Origin: Lederbergia citrisecunda
GTDB lineage: Bacteria > Bacillota > Bacilli > Bacillales > Bacillaceae_C
Assembly: GCF_018343695.1 (NCBI RefSeq)
Contig: NZ_JAGYPJ010000001.1
Location: 124,001-188,000, forward strand
Direction: 5' to 3'
DNA length: 64,000 nucleotides
A program made the position numbers and the translations under genes. A model generated the notes under the pieces. It had not been told where the DNA came from. It ran no database searches and saw only the letters and a program-made list of their open reading frames with translations. This document shows positions 10,439 to 19,879 of this stretch, in pieces. How positions within the stretch are numbered: position 1 is the first letter of the stretch; each line of letters begins with the position of its first letter.

Positions 10439-10757
10439 ATGAAACAAAATCAAGATTCCTTTAGAGGTTGTCTTATAGGTAGAGCAGTTGAGCTTTACAA
10501 GGTTAGATCAGGGAAGAAGCGTTAGCCATTTCAGTTTATCATGCATTGAAGTATACAGTAGATTTTAAAATAGCATTGATTGTTGAGGTAAATCATGATG
10601 GCGATAGTGATAAAACCGTAACATTTTCTGGAGATATTCATGGAGCTTATTCAGGAATAGGAAATATTCCGGAAGATAGTAGTATAAATGATGAATTAAT
10701 GATGTTCTTATCCAAGTTGCTGATGATTTAATCATTGAATATAAAGAGGAAAAGTAA
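10439..10757 (+). pseudogene. remnant of an ADP-ribosylglycohydrolase (DraG-like) gene
   Basis: Three frames must be joined to follow the protein. Frame one starts MKQNQDSFRGCLIG, the normal N-terminus of the family, and runs into a stop near 10525. A second frame carries GEEALAISVYHALKY, then ALIVEVNHDGDSDKT and GDIHGAYSGIGNIPE, which match the family's VNHDGDSDSTGAITGNILGAYLG block, with the Asp pair that binds magnesium. After a further shift QVADDLIIEYKEEK ends the gene at 10757. Most of the centre (well over 100 residues) is deleted. No function can remain. Intact members of the family remove ADP-ribose from proteins; the substrate of the ancestor is unknown. Confidence 0.8.
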
Positions 10758-10818
10758 ACTGAGATCATTATCCAAGTTATTAGAAATAATATGGTTTACC
10801 AGGATGGAGTGAAAAAAC

Positions 10819-12189
10819 GTGGAAAATTATAAATCGCTCGTTGACAAACAAAATATGTTTTTTCATTCAGGGGCCACAAAATCAATTTCTTATAGATTGA
10901 GTGCACTGCAAAAGCTAAGTGATGCAATTAAGTTATACGAAAAGCGGTTGATGGATGCGTTAAAAGCAGATTTGCATAAATCTGAATTTGAATCGTATAC
11001 AACCGAAATCGGAATTGTACTAGAAGAAATTCGCTTCATCCAAAAACATTTGCGTTCGTGGAGCAAACCTAAAAGGGTAAAAACCCCTATTACACATGTG
11101 GGCTCTAAAAGTTATATATATGCTGAGCCCTATGGGGTCGTACTCATTATCGCCCCCTGGAATTATCCTTTTCAATTGGCAGTCGCACCCCTAATTGGAG
11201 CGATTGCCGCGGGAAATTGCGCAATCATTAAACCTTCTGAATTAACCCCAAATACATCTGCTGTTTTTGGAAAACTGATAAATGAAATTTTTCCGGAAGA
11301 ATTTGTAGCAGTTGTCCAAGGAGGCGTCGAAACGAGTAAAGCATTGCTTTTAGAAAGATTTGATTATATTTTTTTTACTGGCAGTGTTTCAGTCGGAAAA
11401 ATAATCATGGAGGCAGCAGCTAGATATGTCACACCGGTCACTTTGGAGCTTGGTGGCAAGAGTCCGTGTATTGTTCACGAAGACGCCAGTATCAAGTTAG
11501 CTGCAAAACGAATTGCATGGGGAAAATTCATGAATGCAGGACAAACTTGTGTTGCCCCTGACTATTTGTACGTTCATGAAAACGTTCGTGATGAATTTCT
11601 TCACCAACTTGCTTTAGCAATCAAAGAGCTTTATGGGAATGAACCATTAAAGAACCCGAATTATACACATATCGTAAGTAAGAGGCACTTCCAACGATTA
11701 GAATCCTTTCTTAAAGAGGGAGAAATCATAATTGGAGGAGAAAAGGACGAGGAACGCTTAGCGATTGAACCAACGGTCGTTACCAATGTTACTTGGACGG
11801 ATTTAATTATGGAGGATGAGATATTCGGACCCATTCTTCCTATCCTTGAATACAGACAGCTCCCCGATGTGATAGAAGGGATTCAGCAACATCCAAATCC
11901 GCTCGCACTCTATCTTTTTTCTGAAAATGAACAGGTCCAAGATAAAGTGATTACGAGCATACCTTTCGGAGGTGGTTGTATCAACGATACTGTCTACCAT
12001 CTAGCTACTCCATATTTACCCTTCGGAGGAGTAGGAAGAAGTGGAGTGGGGGCATATCATGGAAAAGGGAGCTTCGATACATTTTCTCATCATAAAAGCA
12101 TTCTAAAACAAACGACCCGATTCGATCTGCCTTTTCGATACCCAAATTTGAAAAATGGACTCAAAATGATTAAGTACATCCTAAAATAA
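10819..12189 (+). CDS. aldehyde dehydrogenase (class-3-like, YwdH-type)
   Basis: A 456-residue NAD(P)-dependent aldehyde dehydrogenase. The oxyanion asparagine is in APWNYPF (about N115), the general base in LELGGKSP (E210) and the nucleophile in NAGQTCVAP (C244). The C-terminal PFGGVGRSGVGAYHGKGSFDTFSH is typical of the short ALDH3/YwdH branch that oxidises fatty or aromatic aldehydes. The GTG start follows GGATGGAG. A C-terminal hydrophobic stretch is weak, so it is probably cytoplasmic or loosely membrane bound. It stands alone; substrate not deducible. Confidence 0.9.
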   Translation: MENYKSLVDKQNMFFHSGATKSISYRLSALQKLSDAIKLYEKRLMDALKADLHKSEFESYTTEIGIVLEEIRFIQKHLRSWSKPKRVKTPITHVGSKSYIYAEPYGVVLIIAPWNYPFQLAVAPLIGAIAAGNCAIIKPSELTPNTSAVFGKLINEIFPEEFVAVVQGGVETSKALLLERFDYIFFTGSVSVGKIIMEAAARYVTPVTLELGGKSPCIVHEDASIKLAAKRIAWGKFMNAGQTCVAPDYLYVHENVRDEFLHQLALAIKELYGNEPLKNPNYTHIVSKRHFQRLESFLKEGEIIIGGEKDEERLAIEPTVVTNVTWTDLIMEDEIFGPILPILEYRQLPDVIEGIQQHPNPLALYLFSENEQVQDKVITSIPFGGGCINDTVYHLATPYLPFGGVGRSGVGAYHGKGSFDTFSHHKSILKQTTRFDLPFRYPNLKNGLKMIKYILK

Positions 12190-12284
12190 GAAATAGGGTA
12201 TTTGGGATTGATGCAAAAATATTATTGTTGAGAAAAAATAAATGATTCTTTACAATTTATTAAAAGTAATTTAGAATTTCTATA

Positions 12285-12303
12285 TACCTAAAAAATCTAG
12301 GTA
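12285..12303. promoter_or_regulatory. inverted repeat, candidate PadR operator
   Basis: TACCTA (12285-12290), seven bases, TAGGTA (12298-12303): a perfect inverted repeat that overlaps the ribosome-binding region of the PadR gene at 12313. PadR proteins commonly repress their own operon through such palindromes; assignment is by position. Confidence 0.5.
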
Positions 12304-12312
12304 GGTGAGAAT

Positions 12313-12660
12313 ATGTTTAATCGAGAATTGGTGAAAGGTAGTACCTCCCTTTTGCTGCTTCAACTATTGGATGAGCGGGACATGTATGGATATGAGCTTG
12401 TAAAAGAGTTGGAAAAGCGCAGCAGTAATGGGATTTCCTTTAAGGAAGGTACGCTATATCCAGCACTGCATAAGCTTGAAAAGCAAGGGTACATCGAATG
12501 CTATTGGCAGGAGCAAGAGAAGGGGCCGGCAAGGAAGTATTACCATATTACGAACGAAGGAAAAGAAATGCTTCTTGAAAAAACCGATGAATGGCACGAC
12601 TTTGTTTCAGTCATGAACAAGGTAGTAGGGAGAAAAAATCATGGAACGGCTGAAGAATGA
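12313..12660 (+). CDS. PadR-family transcriptional regulator
   Basis: A 115-residue winged-helix repressor: [24 protein letters not shown], then [23 protein letters not shown] and [13 protein letters not shown] form the recognition helix and wing. The ATG follows GGTGAG. The gene overlaps the next one by 20 bp (12641-12660), so the two are translationally coupled. PadR plus HAAS-domain membrane protein is a recurrent pair in Bacillus, in which the regulator controls the membrane protein and its neighbours; the signal is unknown. Confidence 0.92.
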   Translation: MFNRELVKGSTSLLLLQLLDERDMYGYELVKELEKRSSNGISFKEGTLYPALHKLEKQGYIECYWQEQEKGPARKYYHITNEGKEMLLEKTDEWHDFVSVMNKVVGRKNHGTAEE

Positions 12661-13279
12661 GTTTTTAGCAGAACTTGAGGAAAATCTTGCAGAGCATCAA
12701 GAAAAAGAGTCTATCTTAGAGGAATATGCAGCCCATCTTGATGAATTCCTTGGTTGTCTCCCTAATCTGGTTGATGAAAATGAAATACGGGATCAAATCT
12801 ATTCAAAATTAGGGTCACCTAAAGAAATTTCGGCCATGTGGAAAGAAGAGCTTTCCGTTACACCTAGTAATATGAAATGGCTGTTTGTTGCTGTAAATAT
12901 TTTGTTTTTTGGTGGAGGGGCAGCTCTCACCTTGGCGCATAATTTGTTCGACTGGAACTGGTTAACTTATTTTTGGGATCGGTTGACAAGCTTTCCTATC
13001 ATTATTGCGTTTATATACATGTTTTTTTGGGCACTTTTAGGTTACGAAATTGGAAGAGGATTTGGACATAATGGTAGAAAATTGTTAAAAAGGACATTCA
13101 TTTTGGCGTTAGTTCCTAATATTGTTCTTATGGTTTTGACCGTCTTTCAAATTATTCCTCATAAATGGTTTTATCCATTATTGACGGAAACATTTATTGG
13201 ACTTTGCATTTTCTTCACGCTTCTTTTATATCCGGTTTGCTTAATCAGTTATAAATGGGGCAAAAAAGCTTCAGTATGA
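12641..13279 (+). CDS. HAAS-domain (DUF1700-type) membrane protein
   Basis: A 212-residue protein. The N-terminal 75 residues are a helical, acidic HAAS-type domain ([30 protein letters not shown] ... [15 protein letters not shown], shown in two parts), followed by about four transmembrane segments (near 85-105, 120-140, 150-170 and 180-200). It overlaps the PadR gene by 20 bp. HAAS-domain proteins are found next to PadR regulators and are thought to couple membrane state to the regulator; exact function unknown. Confidence 0.8.
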   Translation: MERLKNEFLAELEENLAEHQEKESILEEYAAHLDEFLGCLPNLVDENEIRDQIYSKLGSPKEISAMWKEELSVTPSNMKWLFVAVNILFFGGGAALTLAHNLFDWNWLTYFWDRLTSFPIIIAFIYMFFWALLGYEIGRGFGHNGRKLLKRTFILALVPNIVLMVLTVFQIIPHKWFYPLLTETFIGLCIFFTLLLYPVCLISYKWGKKASV

Positions 13280-13336
13280 GCTTTTTTTAACTATGTACAT
13301 AGAATATCTATATATAAAGAATAAGGAGGTAGTGTA

Positions 13337-14791
13337 ATGGAGTTAAAAATAGAAAAGATAGACTGGTTGTTTTTCATAATGTGTTTTTTAGTCGGAATTG
13401 TAGCGGAAGAAGCGTTTTTTAGAGGGCAGATTGGTATTTCATATATCGTTTTTATCGTATTGTTTTACACAATATTTTTCTATCGCTTTCGATCATATTC
13501 TTTCTCACATCAACGATTTGGATATTTAGTTCTTATTTCAATCTGGTTGTTGGCCATCAGTTATTATTTGTATGATACAACACTTTTTTATACACTGAAC
13601 ATCCTCATCATCCCAGCACTTGTCATTTTTCATTTAGTATTAATTACTTCACGAGAAAAAACAGAGTGGAGTAACATACGATTTATTTTCTATATGTTAC
13701 GTCGCTTTTTTGAAGGGATAAGATATAGCGCTATTTTTACAAAATATTTTTCTGGGTTGTTTAGGAAAAGTGTCAACAAAAAGCATTATGATGTCTGGGT
13801 TAAGATTTTAATAGGACTGATAATATCTGTACCGTTACTATTTATCATACTTAACCTATTAATTTCAGCAGATACTCAGTTTGAAAAACTTATGACTAGC
13901 ATTCCGAGTTTATTTAGTTTTCGGGCAGAGTATGCTTTTCGCTTTATCATTATTTTAGTCTACACATTCACGTTCTTTGGCTTTATGCAAGTTCTTTTAC
14001 AAAAGAATACCATTACGGAGCAAAAGGAAATAAAGCCGATTTCTATGGATGGAATTATTACTATAACGATTTTAAGCCTTCTTGATTTAGTTTATATACT
14101 ATTCGTAGCTATTCAATTTAAATATTTCTTCAGTGGCACACTTGGTGAAGGGTACACATACGCGGAATATGCACGACGTGGATTTTTTGAATTGCTATTT
14201 GTTACTCTCATAAACCTAAGCGTAACTACAGGTGTTATAAGTTTAACGAAAAATGTTCAAGGGTTTTTGAAAAATGCGATTCGGGGTGCTCTAACCTTAC
14301 TAGTTTTATCCAGCGGTGTCCTTCTAATATCTGCCTTTATGCGCTTAACGATGTATGAGGAAGCGTATGGTTTTACATTTACACGCGTGCTTGCACACTC
14401 GTTCATGATTTTTCTTATGGTGATTTTAGCCTACACGTTAATAAAAATCTGGCTCGAAAAGCTTTCTTTGTTCCACTTCTATTTCATCGCAACACTTATT
14501 TATTATGTTGGCATCAATATCGTTAACATCGACAGATTTGTTGTCGAACGAAATATTGAACGCTTCGAGCAAACAGGAAAAATTGACACATTATATATGA
14601 GTAGTTTTTCATCAGCTGGACGCTTGGGATTAATCGAACTATATGAAAAAGACCCTAATGATCAAGAGTTGAATGATTTATTAAAACAGCTAAAAGCAGA
14701 ATTAAGACCAACTAATATGTGGCAGTCCAATAATTATACTCGAAACAAAATGTATGAAAAGTTAGAGGAATTGGATATTAATTCAAACTAA
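13337..14791 (+). CDS. DUF4173-type polytopic membrane protein
   Basis: A 484-residue protein with about 11-12 predicted membrane segments and a cytoplasmic tail of about 90 residues after NIDRFVVERNIERF. The VERNIERFEQTGKID segment and the arrangement match the DUF4173 family, whose function is not known. The ATG follows AAGGAGG. It is 57 bp downstream of the HAAS gene and on the same strand, so it may share the PadR-controlled unit. Confidence 0.72.
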   Translation: MELKIEKIDWLFFIMCFLVGIVAEEAFFRGQIGISYIVFIVLFYTIFFYRFRSYSFSHQRFGYLVLISIWLLAISYYLYDTTLFYTLNILIIPALVIFHLVLITSREKTEWSNIRFIFYMLRRFFEGIRYSAIFTKYFSGLFRKSVNKKHYDVWVKILIGLIISVPLLFIILNLLISADTQFEKLMTSIPSLFSFRAEYAFRFIIILVYTFTFFGFMQVLLQKNTITEQKEIKPISMDGIITITILSLLDLVYILFVAIQFKYFFSGTLGEGYTYAEYARRGFFELLFVTLINLSVTTGVISLTKNVQGFLKNAIRGALTLLVLSSGVLLISAFMRLTMYEEAYGFTFTRVLAHSFMIFLMVILAYTLIKIWLEKLSLFHFYFIATLIYYVGINIVNIDRFVVERNIERFEQTGKIDTLYMSSFSSAGRLGLIELYEKDPNDQELNDLLKQLKAELRPTNMWQSNNYTRNKMYEKLEELDINSN

Positions 14792-14806
14792 AAGGGAGGA
14801 AGGAAC

Positions 14807-14995
14807 GTGTCTAAACTAGGATCGAATGCAAGACCAGCAGTTTTACGTGTCCATTCAGAGGAGAAGGCAACAGATCTTTATCAAGTGTGTGAAGAAATGG
14901 GATGGAAAGTGATTATTAACATTGATTCCGATAAACCCGAAGATCTTTCAGATTATCATAGATTGATAGGTAAAAGTCGAAGTTTGTTTTCGTAA
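14807..14995 (+). CDS. short protein related to the N-terminus of the PBPRA1643-type SEC-C family
   Basis: A 62-residue protein: SKLGSNARPAVLRVHSEEKA...CEEMGWKVIINIDSDKPEDLSD matches the N-terminal domain of small SWIM/SEC-C metal-binding proteins as I remember them. Those normally end in a zinc-binding C-P-C-G-S-G-x-K-Y-K-x-C-C tail, which is absent: the frame stops after GKSRSLFS. A +1 frame after 14978 reads a short Cys-containing stretch (CFRKVCCLCKSPKSG) that could be a degraded tail. The GTG start follows GGGAGG, 15 bp after the DUF4173 gene. Either a truncated paralogue or a frameshifted one. Confidence 0.6.
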   Translation: MSKLGSNARPAVLRVHSEEKATDLYQVCEEMGWKVIINIDSDKPEDLSDYHRLIGKSRSLFS

Positions 14996-15011
14996 AGTTT
15001 GTTGTTTATGT

Positions 15012-15034
15012 AAAAGCCCAAAATCCGGCTTTTA
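15012..15034 (+). terminator. hairpin after the DUF4173/SEC-C unit
   Basis: AAAAGCC (15012-15018) and GGCTTTT (15027-15033) form a seven-pair stem with an eight-base loop ending in a T-run. Confidence 0.6.
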
Positions 15035-15239
15035 TACCTAATCAATGAAGTTTAGATGTTCTAATCAAGTTGGCAGCTCTTTTCTCAGCAGTATGATTCA
15101 TTTTTGAGGTTCAAATCCATTTCTTATTTTAAGAATTTTATATGAATAACAACATTGTTTGAGAAAAGAGCCAAGTCGAAAATAATTAATGAAAATAAAT
15201 GAATGGTATCCAAAAGGAATAAGGGATAGGCTAGAACGA
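15035..15239. other. intergenic stretch with no recognisable feature
   Basis: Between the hairpin at 15012 and the palindrome at 15240. No ORF with a ribosome-binding site, repeat or RNA motif was seen on either strand. Confidence 0.5.
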
Positions 15240-15292
15240 GAAAAAGAAGAAGTCCTAAATCTAGAATTCTAGGACTTCTTCTTTTTCATATA
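15240..15292. terminator. long bidirectional terminator palindrome
   Basis: An uninterrupted 18-bp stem: positions 15240-15257 (GAAAAAGAAGAAGTCCTA) pair with 15270-15287, around a 12-base loop that itself contains CTAGAATTCTAG when the last stem bases are included. A-tract on one side and T-tract on the other allow termination from both strands; the ABC exporter gene ends 13 bp away on the minus strand. Confidence 0.88.
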
Positions 15293-15300
15293 ATATTACA

Positions 15301-17034
15301 TTAAGTCAATTGCTGTTCTGCAAACTCCCGATACAACGTATGAGTTTCAATCAATTCTTTATGCGTTCCACTTCCAGTTACTTGCCCTTTTTCAATAAAA
15401 ATAATTTTATCTGCATCAACGATTGTAGATAGCCGGTGAGCAATGACAAATGTGGTTCGACCTTCCATTAAGCGGCTCAATGCTTGCTGAACGATACCTT
15501 CTGATTGGCTATCTAAGCTTGCAGTTGCTTCATCCATCATTAATATTTTAGGATCTCGCAAGAATGCTCGTGCAATCGCAATCCGCTGTCTTTGACCGCC
15601 AGATAATTTCACTCCTCGTTCTCCAACTTCTGTATCCAATCCGTGGGAGAAGGATTGAATAAACTCATCTGCATAAGCCATCTTAGCTACTTCCCATAGA
15701 CGTTCATCAGATATTTCCTTCCAGTTTTCTAAACCATAACATAGGTTTTCACGGATTGTCCCGGCCATCATGGCACTTTCTTGTGATACATACCCTATTT
15801 GACTTCGCCAAGATTCAATAGACAAATCTTTAATAGAAATATCACCTATCCGAATATCTCCTGAAGAAGGCTCGTAAAACCGTTCCAACAAGCCGAACAT
15901 CGTTGTCTTACCACCTCCGCTTGGTCCTGCAAATGCGATCATTTGACCAGATTTTGCTTCGAATGAAACATTTTCTAAGACTTGCTCATCTTCACTATAA
16001 GCGAATGAAACGTTATCTACATGGACGGATTTATTTGTTATATCAACGTCTAAACCGTCCTGACCATCTTCCAATGGCATTTCCAAAATGTTAATAATAC
16101 GTTCAGTTGCACCTTTTGCTTTTTGTAATTGGGTAAAAAACATTGCGAAAGTCGTAACAGGCATTATGATTTGGAAAAGGTAGAGCAGAAAAGCAACAAG
16201 TGAACCAGTTGACATCGATCCACTTGCAACGCGCATCCCACCATACCCAATGATCATCACAATAACGAGCATAATAACAAACTGCATGATGGGTGCGATT
16301 AAAGCAAAGACTCTTGCCTCTTTTAAGCCAAAACTTAATAATTTTTGAATACCAGAAAGTCCTTTTTTCTCTTCATAATTTTCAGCAGTCGATGCCTTCA
16401 TCAACCGGATTTCACCAAGAGTTTGTTGAATATGCCCTGTAAACACTGCAGTTTCGTCTTGTAATCCACGTGATATCTTTGCCATTTGTTTACCGAGTGG
16501 GAACATAATGATGAGTGTAACTGGAACTGCAATCAACATCATAAGTGTCATTTTCCAATCCATAATCAATAAGATGATAACTGCACCAATGATCGATATA
16601 ATACCTGAAATGAATTGCGGAAAGTGTTGAGAGATTAATTCTCTGACAATACTTGTATCATTTACCACTCGACTGACTGTTTCACCACTTGATGTTTTAT
16701 CAAAATAGCTGACAGGTAAACGTACGAGCTTTAGCCACATGCGATCACGTAGTCTGGCGACTATTTTTTGACCGACAGAGGTTAATAAGTAAAGAGCTAA
16801 CCCACTAATGATTGCCTGAGCAATGAATGCTATGCCGATAGCAATGATAAGTGGAACACTAAGCATGGAGACTGAAAATCCATCGACTAAATTTTTGGTA
16901 AGTAATGGAACGACTAGTCCCGCTATTGTCGTAATCAGACTTGCGATCAATCCAAACGTTAATGCTAGCTTTGGAATGTTCGTTGATAAAATTAGTGAGA
17001 TAAAAGGCTTAAGGCTATTTTGTTTATTTTTCAT
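15301..17034 (-). CDS. BmrA-like ABC multidrug exporter (half-transporter)
   Basis: A 577-residue type-IV ABC exporter with six transmembrane helices (residues about 20-300) fused to an ATPase domain. Walker A is GPSGGGKTT, the signature LSGGQRQRIAIARA, Walker B ILMMDEATASLDS, followed by the H-loop AHRLST. The N-terminal order, including LVVPLLTKNLVDGFSVS and PVSYFDKTSSGETVSRV, resembles B. subtilis BmrA/YvcC, a homodimeric drug exporter. The ATG is 12 bp downstream of the sensor kinase gene, so response regulator, kinase and transporter form one operon; this suggests induction by a membrane-active or drug signal. Confidence 0.9.
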   Translation of the reverse strand: MKNKQNSLKPFISLILSTNIPKLALTFGLIASLITTIAGLVVPLLTKNLVDGFSVSMLSVPLIIAIGIAFIAQAIISGLALYLLTSVGQKIVARLRDRMWLKLVRLPVSYFDKTSSGETVSRVVNDTSIVRELISQHFPQFISGIISIIGAVIILLIMDWKMTLMMLIAVPVTLIIMFPLGKQMAKISRGLQDETAVFTGHIQQTLGEIRLMKASTAENYEEKKGLSGIQKLLSFGLKEARVFALIAPIMQFVIMLVIVMIIGYGGMRVASGSMSTGSLVAFLLYLFQIIMPVTTFAMFFTQLQKAKGATERIINILEMPLEDGQDGLDVDITNKSVHVDNVSFAYSEDEQVLENVSFEAKSGQMIAFAGPSGGGKTTMFGLLERFYEPSSGDIRIGDISIKDLSIESWRSQIGYVSQESAMMAGTIRENLCYGLENWKEISDERLWEVAKMAYADEFIQSFSHGLDTEVGERGVKLSGGQRQRIAIARAFLRDPKILMMDEATASLDSQSEGIVQQALSRLMEGRTTFVIAHRLSTIVDADKIIFIEKGQVTGSGTHKELIETHTLYREFAEQQLT

Positions 17035-17046
17035 ATATGTTAACTC

Positions 17047-18117
17047 CTATTCTAATTCGTGACGAGTGGGGAAAGTAACGATGAAAGTTGTTCCTTCGTT
17101 CGGTCTACTTGTCACATTTACAGTCCCACCATGCATATCTATAATTTTTTTCACAATGGAGAGGCCAAGTCCGCTTCCACTTGTATTTCGATTTCTTGAT
17201 TTATCGGCTTTATAAAAACGTTCGAACAGATGGAGCTGATCCTTTTCAGAAATACCTGTTCCTGTATCAGTAATAATAACGGAAATCTTTCCATCTAGGT
17301 GAGAGATTTTTATGCTAATGTTTCCCCCATCTGGTGTAAATTTAATAGCATTATTAAGCAAGTTCATCCAAACCTGATCTAGTAAATCTTTGTCGGCAAT
17401 AATATTCGTTTTATCAAAGGAAAGATCCATTTCAATTTGCTTTGCTGACCATTGTGGTTCACATGATAGGACAATATGCTGCAGCTGTTTGTCTAAACGA
17501 TATTCCCTTAATTCGAAAGGATGGTGGGATGTTTCTAAAGATGTCAGTTTAAGCAAATTATCGCTTAGTTTGGATAACCGCTGACTTTCAGTTTCTATAA
17601 TAGAGAGATAGTGTAATCTTTCACTATGTGTAAGTTGTTCATTTTGTAATGCTCGTGCAAAACCGCTAATAGAGGTGAGCGGGGACTGAATTTCATGTGA
17701 AACGTTCGATACAAACTCTTGGCGCATTTGTTCCAATTGCCCTAATTCTCGGGACATATAATTAATATTGTCAACGATTTGAGAAAATGGATCATCCCGA
17801 AATTCATGTCCTGAAATTTTGCTTAATCTTACATTATAATCCCCTCTAGCAATCTGCCTCATCGCATTAATAATGGACTGAATAAATTCCATATGTCTTT
17901 CCCTTTGGCGAGAAAAAATATGAGAGAGAAGATACATGCAACAGCCGAAAATAAAAAAGCCTAATAATGAATTAATGAGTTGAATGAGAAAATTGCTTAA
18001 GGCTATATTAAAATATTGATAAAGATAATCGGACAAAAAATAGGCGGCAGACCAGCAGAGTGACAACAAAAGGATGATGGATAAAAAACCGAGAACCATT
18101 TTGATGCGAAATTTCAT
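17047..18117 (-). CDS. membrane sensor histidine kinase
   Basis: A 356-residue kinase. Two transmembrane helices (about 8-28 and 42-66) enclose a very short extracellular loop, as in intramembrane-sensing kinases. A HAMP-like linker (about 70-130) leads to the H-box FVSNVSHEIQSPLTSI with phospho-acceptor H141, then the N-box (VWMNLLNNAIKFT), G1 (DTGTGIS) and G2 (GSGLGLSIVK) of the ATPase domain. Its start overlaps the end of the response regulator gene by 4 bp (ATGA). The tiny sensor loop and the adjoining exporter gene suggest that it detects an envelope stress or drug in or near the membrane. Confidence 0.92.
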   Translation of the reverse strand: MKFRIKMVLGFLSIILLLSLCWSAAYFLSDYLYQYFNIALSNFLIQLINSLLGFFIFGCCMYLLSHIFSRQRERHMEFIQSIINAMRQIARGDYNVRLSKISGHEFRDDPFSQIVDNINYMSRELGQLEQMRQEFVSNVSHEIQSPLTSISGFARALQNEQLTHSERLHYLSIIETESQRLSKLSDNLLKLTSLETSHHPFELREYRLDKQLQHIVLSCEPQWSAKQIEMDLSFDKTNIIADKDLLDQVWMNLLNNAIKFTPDGGNISIKISHLDGKISVIITDTGTGISEKDQLHLFERFYKADKSRNRNTSGSGLGLSIVKKIIDMHGGTVNVTSRPNEGTTFIVTFPTRHELE

Positions 18118-18788
18118 GATTTTATCTCCAATCGATAGCCTAATCCGCGAATCGTCTTAATTTGAAAATCAAATTGGCCGTCTGGAAATCGTCCACGAAT
18201 TCGTTTTATATGAACGTCTACCGTACGGTCATCCCCTTCATAATCATAGCCCCATATTTTTTCGATTAATTGTTCGCGTGTAAAAGTTTTTCCAGGATAA
18301 CTCGCTAATAAAAAGAGCAGTTCAAACTCTTTTCGAGGCAAATCATATAGGTTGCCATCGTATATCACTTCATATGTTTTTTGATTTAAATGCAGATTAC
18401 CAATTTGCACACTTTGAGAAATCGAAATTTGATAACGTTTCAAGAGTGCTTTTACACGAGCTACAAGTTCAAGAGGTTCAAAAGGTTTTACTAAATAATC
18501 ATCTGTCCCCATTTCGAACCCCTTTAACTTCTGTGAGGTTTCTCTTTTTGCGGTGAGCATAAGCAGAGGGAAATCATAAAATGTTCTAAGCTCACGACAT
18601 AGCTCCCAACCATCCATGTTCGGCATCATAATATCTAAAATCACCATATCTACCTGTTCTGAATCAATAATTGACATGGCCTCTACGCCATCGGAGGCTT
18701 CAAAGATTATAAATCCCTCATTGCGCAAGAGAAGACTTACTAATTCACGAATATATGAATCATCATCAACAACTAAGATTTTCGGCAT
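18114..18788 (-). CDS. OmpR-family response regulator
   Basis: A 224-residue regulator with receiver domain (acidic pocket VVDDDS, phospho-acceptor D52 in VILDIMMPNMDG, conserved lysine in DYLVKPFEP) and a C-terminal winged helix (FELLFLLASYPGKTFTREQLIEKIWG, in which the transactivation loop and recognition helix lie, and DVHIKRIRGRF). It heads the minus-strand operon with the kinase and ABC exporter. The divergent polysaccharide deacetylase gene starts 208 bp away, so the shared intergenic region could hold its target site; none could be defined by eye. Confidence 0.93.
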   Translation of the reverse strand: MPKILVVDDDSYIRELVSLLLRNEGFIIFEASDGVEAMSIIDSEQVDMVILDIMMPNMDGWELCRELRTFYDFPLLMLTAKRETSQKLKGFEMGTDDYLVKPFEPLELVARVKALLKRYQISISQSVQIGNLHLNQKTYEVIYDGNLYDLPRKEFELLFLLASYPGKTFTREQLIEKIWGYDYEGDDRTVDVHIKRIRGRFPDGQFDFQIKTIRGLGYRLEIKS

Positions 18789-18996
18789 CGTCTCTTCAAT
18801 CCTTTTCGTAAACGTGATAAGCAGCTTACATAAAGGAGAATAATCTCCCTTCTAACATAAATAATCCTACATTAAATTTATGAACTCAATATGAACTTTT
18901 CAGTTACTTGCTAACATCAGGCCTTTTCATGAATAACTCCTTTGAACGGACGGTAAAATAAAATGATTCTTACCGTAGTTTGAAGGAGGATTTTTT

Positions 18997-19734
18997 ATGT
19001 TATTCATTAGGAAAGTTACATTAATAGTACTAATACTGACGTTGATTTCAAATGTACCTATTCATGCTGCAGAAAATGAATATGATGTGCCGATCTTAAT
19101 GTATCATTCCATAGATGAATATAAAGGATATGGATATAAGGAACATTTCGTGCATCCGAAAAATTTCAAAGCGCAAATGGAATACTTAAAATCTGAAAGA
19201 TTTACTCCAATTACGTTTGATGATATTCCTAATCTCGAAAATATAAAGAAACCAATAATAATTACACTAGATGATGGATATAAAAATAGTCTGAATGCCT
19301 ACAACATTTTAAAGGCGTTAAACGATTCTTCTTTTCAAGCGAAGGCGACGATCTTTATGTTAGGAAGGAAGATCGATACGAAAGGCGGACTTTCAAGAGG
19401 TCAATTAAAGGAAATGAGTGATTCGGGAATAATTTCTGTACAATCTCACACGGAAACACATCCTGATCTAACAGAAACTCCATATTACATAACTGAATTG
19501 AGTGATATAAAAACAAAGCTTGAAGAGATTACGGGGAAAAATATCACAGCACTCGCTTATCCTTCTGGTATATATAACGACAAAGTAATTGAAGAAGCAA
19601 GAAAATATTATCAATATGCCGTCACAACTAAACCAGGAATCGCAAATACCTCGGATTCCTTATATGAAATGAAAAGAGTGCGAATCAATAATAGTACGAC
19701 GTTGTCTGCCTTCATAAAGTTAGTTAATCCATAA
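18997..19734 (+). CDS. secreted polysaccharide deacetylase (NodB homology)
   Basis: A 245-residue protein with a signal peptide (RKVTLIVLILTLISNVPIHAA, cleavage after about residue 24). NodB-fold motif 1 is ITLDDGY with the catalytic base and metal Asp, motif 2 is SHTETH with the two metal histidines, and LAYPSG supplies motif 3. It would remove acetyl groups from cell-wall or biofilm polysaccharide outside the cell. The ATG follows GAAGGAGG. It is divergent from the drug-sensing two-component operon. Substrate cannot be deduced. Confidence 0.9.
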   Translation: MLFIRKVTLIVLILTLISNVPIHAAENEYDVPILMYHSIDEYKGYGYKEHFVHPKNFKAQMEYLKSERFTPITFDDIPNLENIKKPIIITLDDGYKNSLNAYNILKALNDSSFQAKATIFMLGRKIDTKGGLSRGQLKEMSDSGIISVQSHTETHPDLTETPYYITELSDIKTKLEEITGKNITALAYPSGIYNDKVIEEARKYYQYAVTTKPGIANTSDSLYEMKRVRINNSTTLSAFIKLVNP

Positions 19735-19879
19735 GATAACTTTTGTGGTAAACTTTTACATAGAACAGAGGGAAGGGGTGAATTTTGAAAATGACGTGTT
19801 TGCAAATTTTCAAAATGATGAGAGGGTTGGCAAAGTAGCTCTGTTGATCCTCACAGGAGAGAGTGGGAGATCTTATTTA

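Noticed and set aside
19745-19879. 45-codon N-terminal extension of the phosphotransferase
   Set aside because: Sequence does not resemble the fold and the usual start of the family lies later; kept only as an alternative start.
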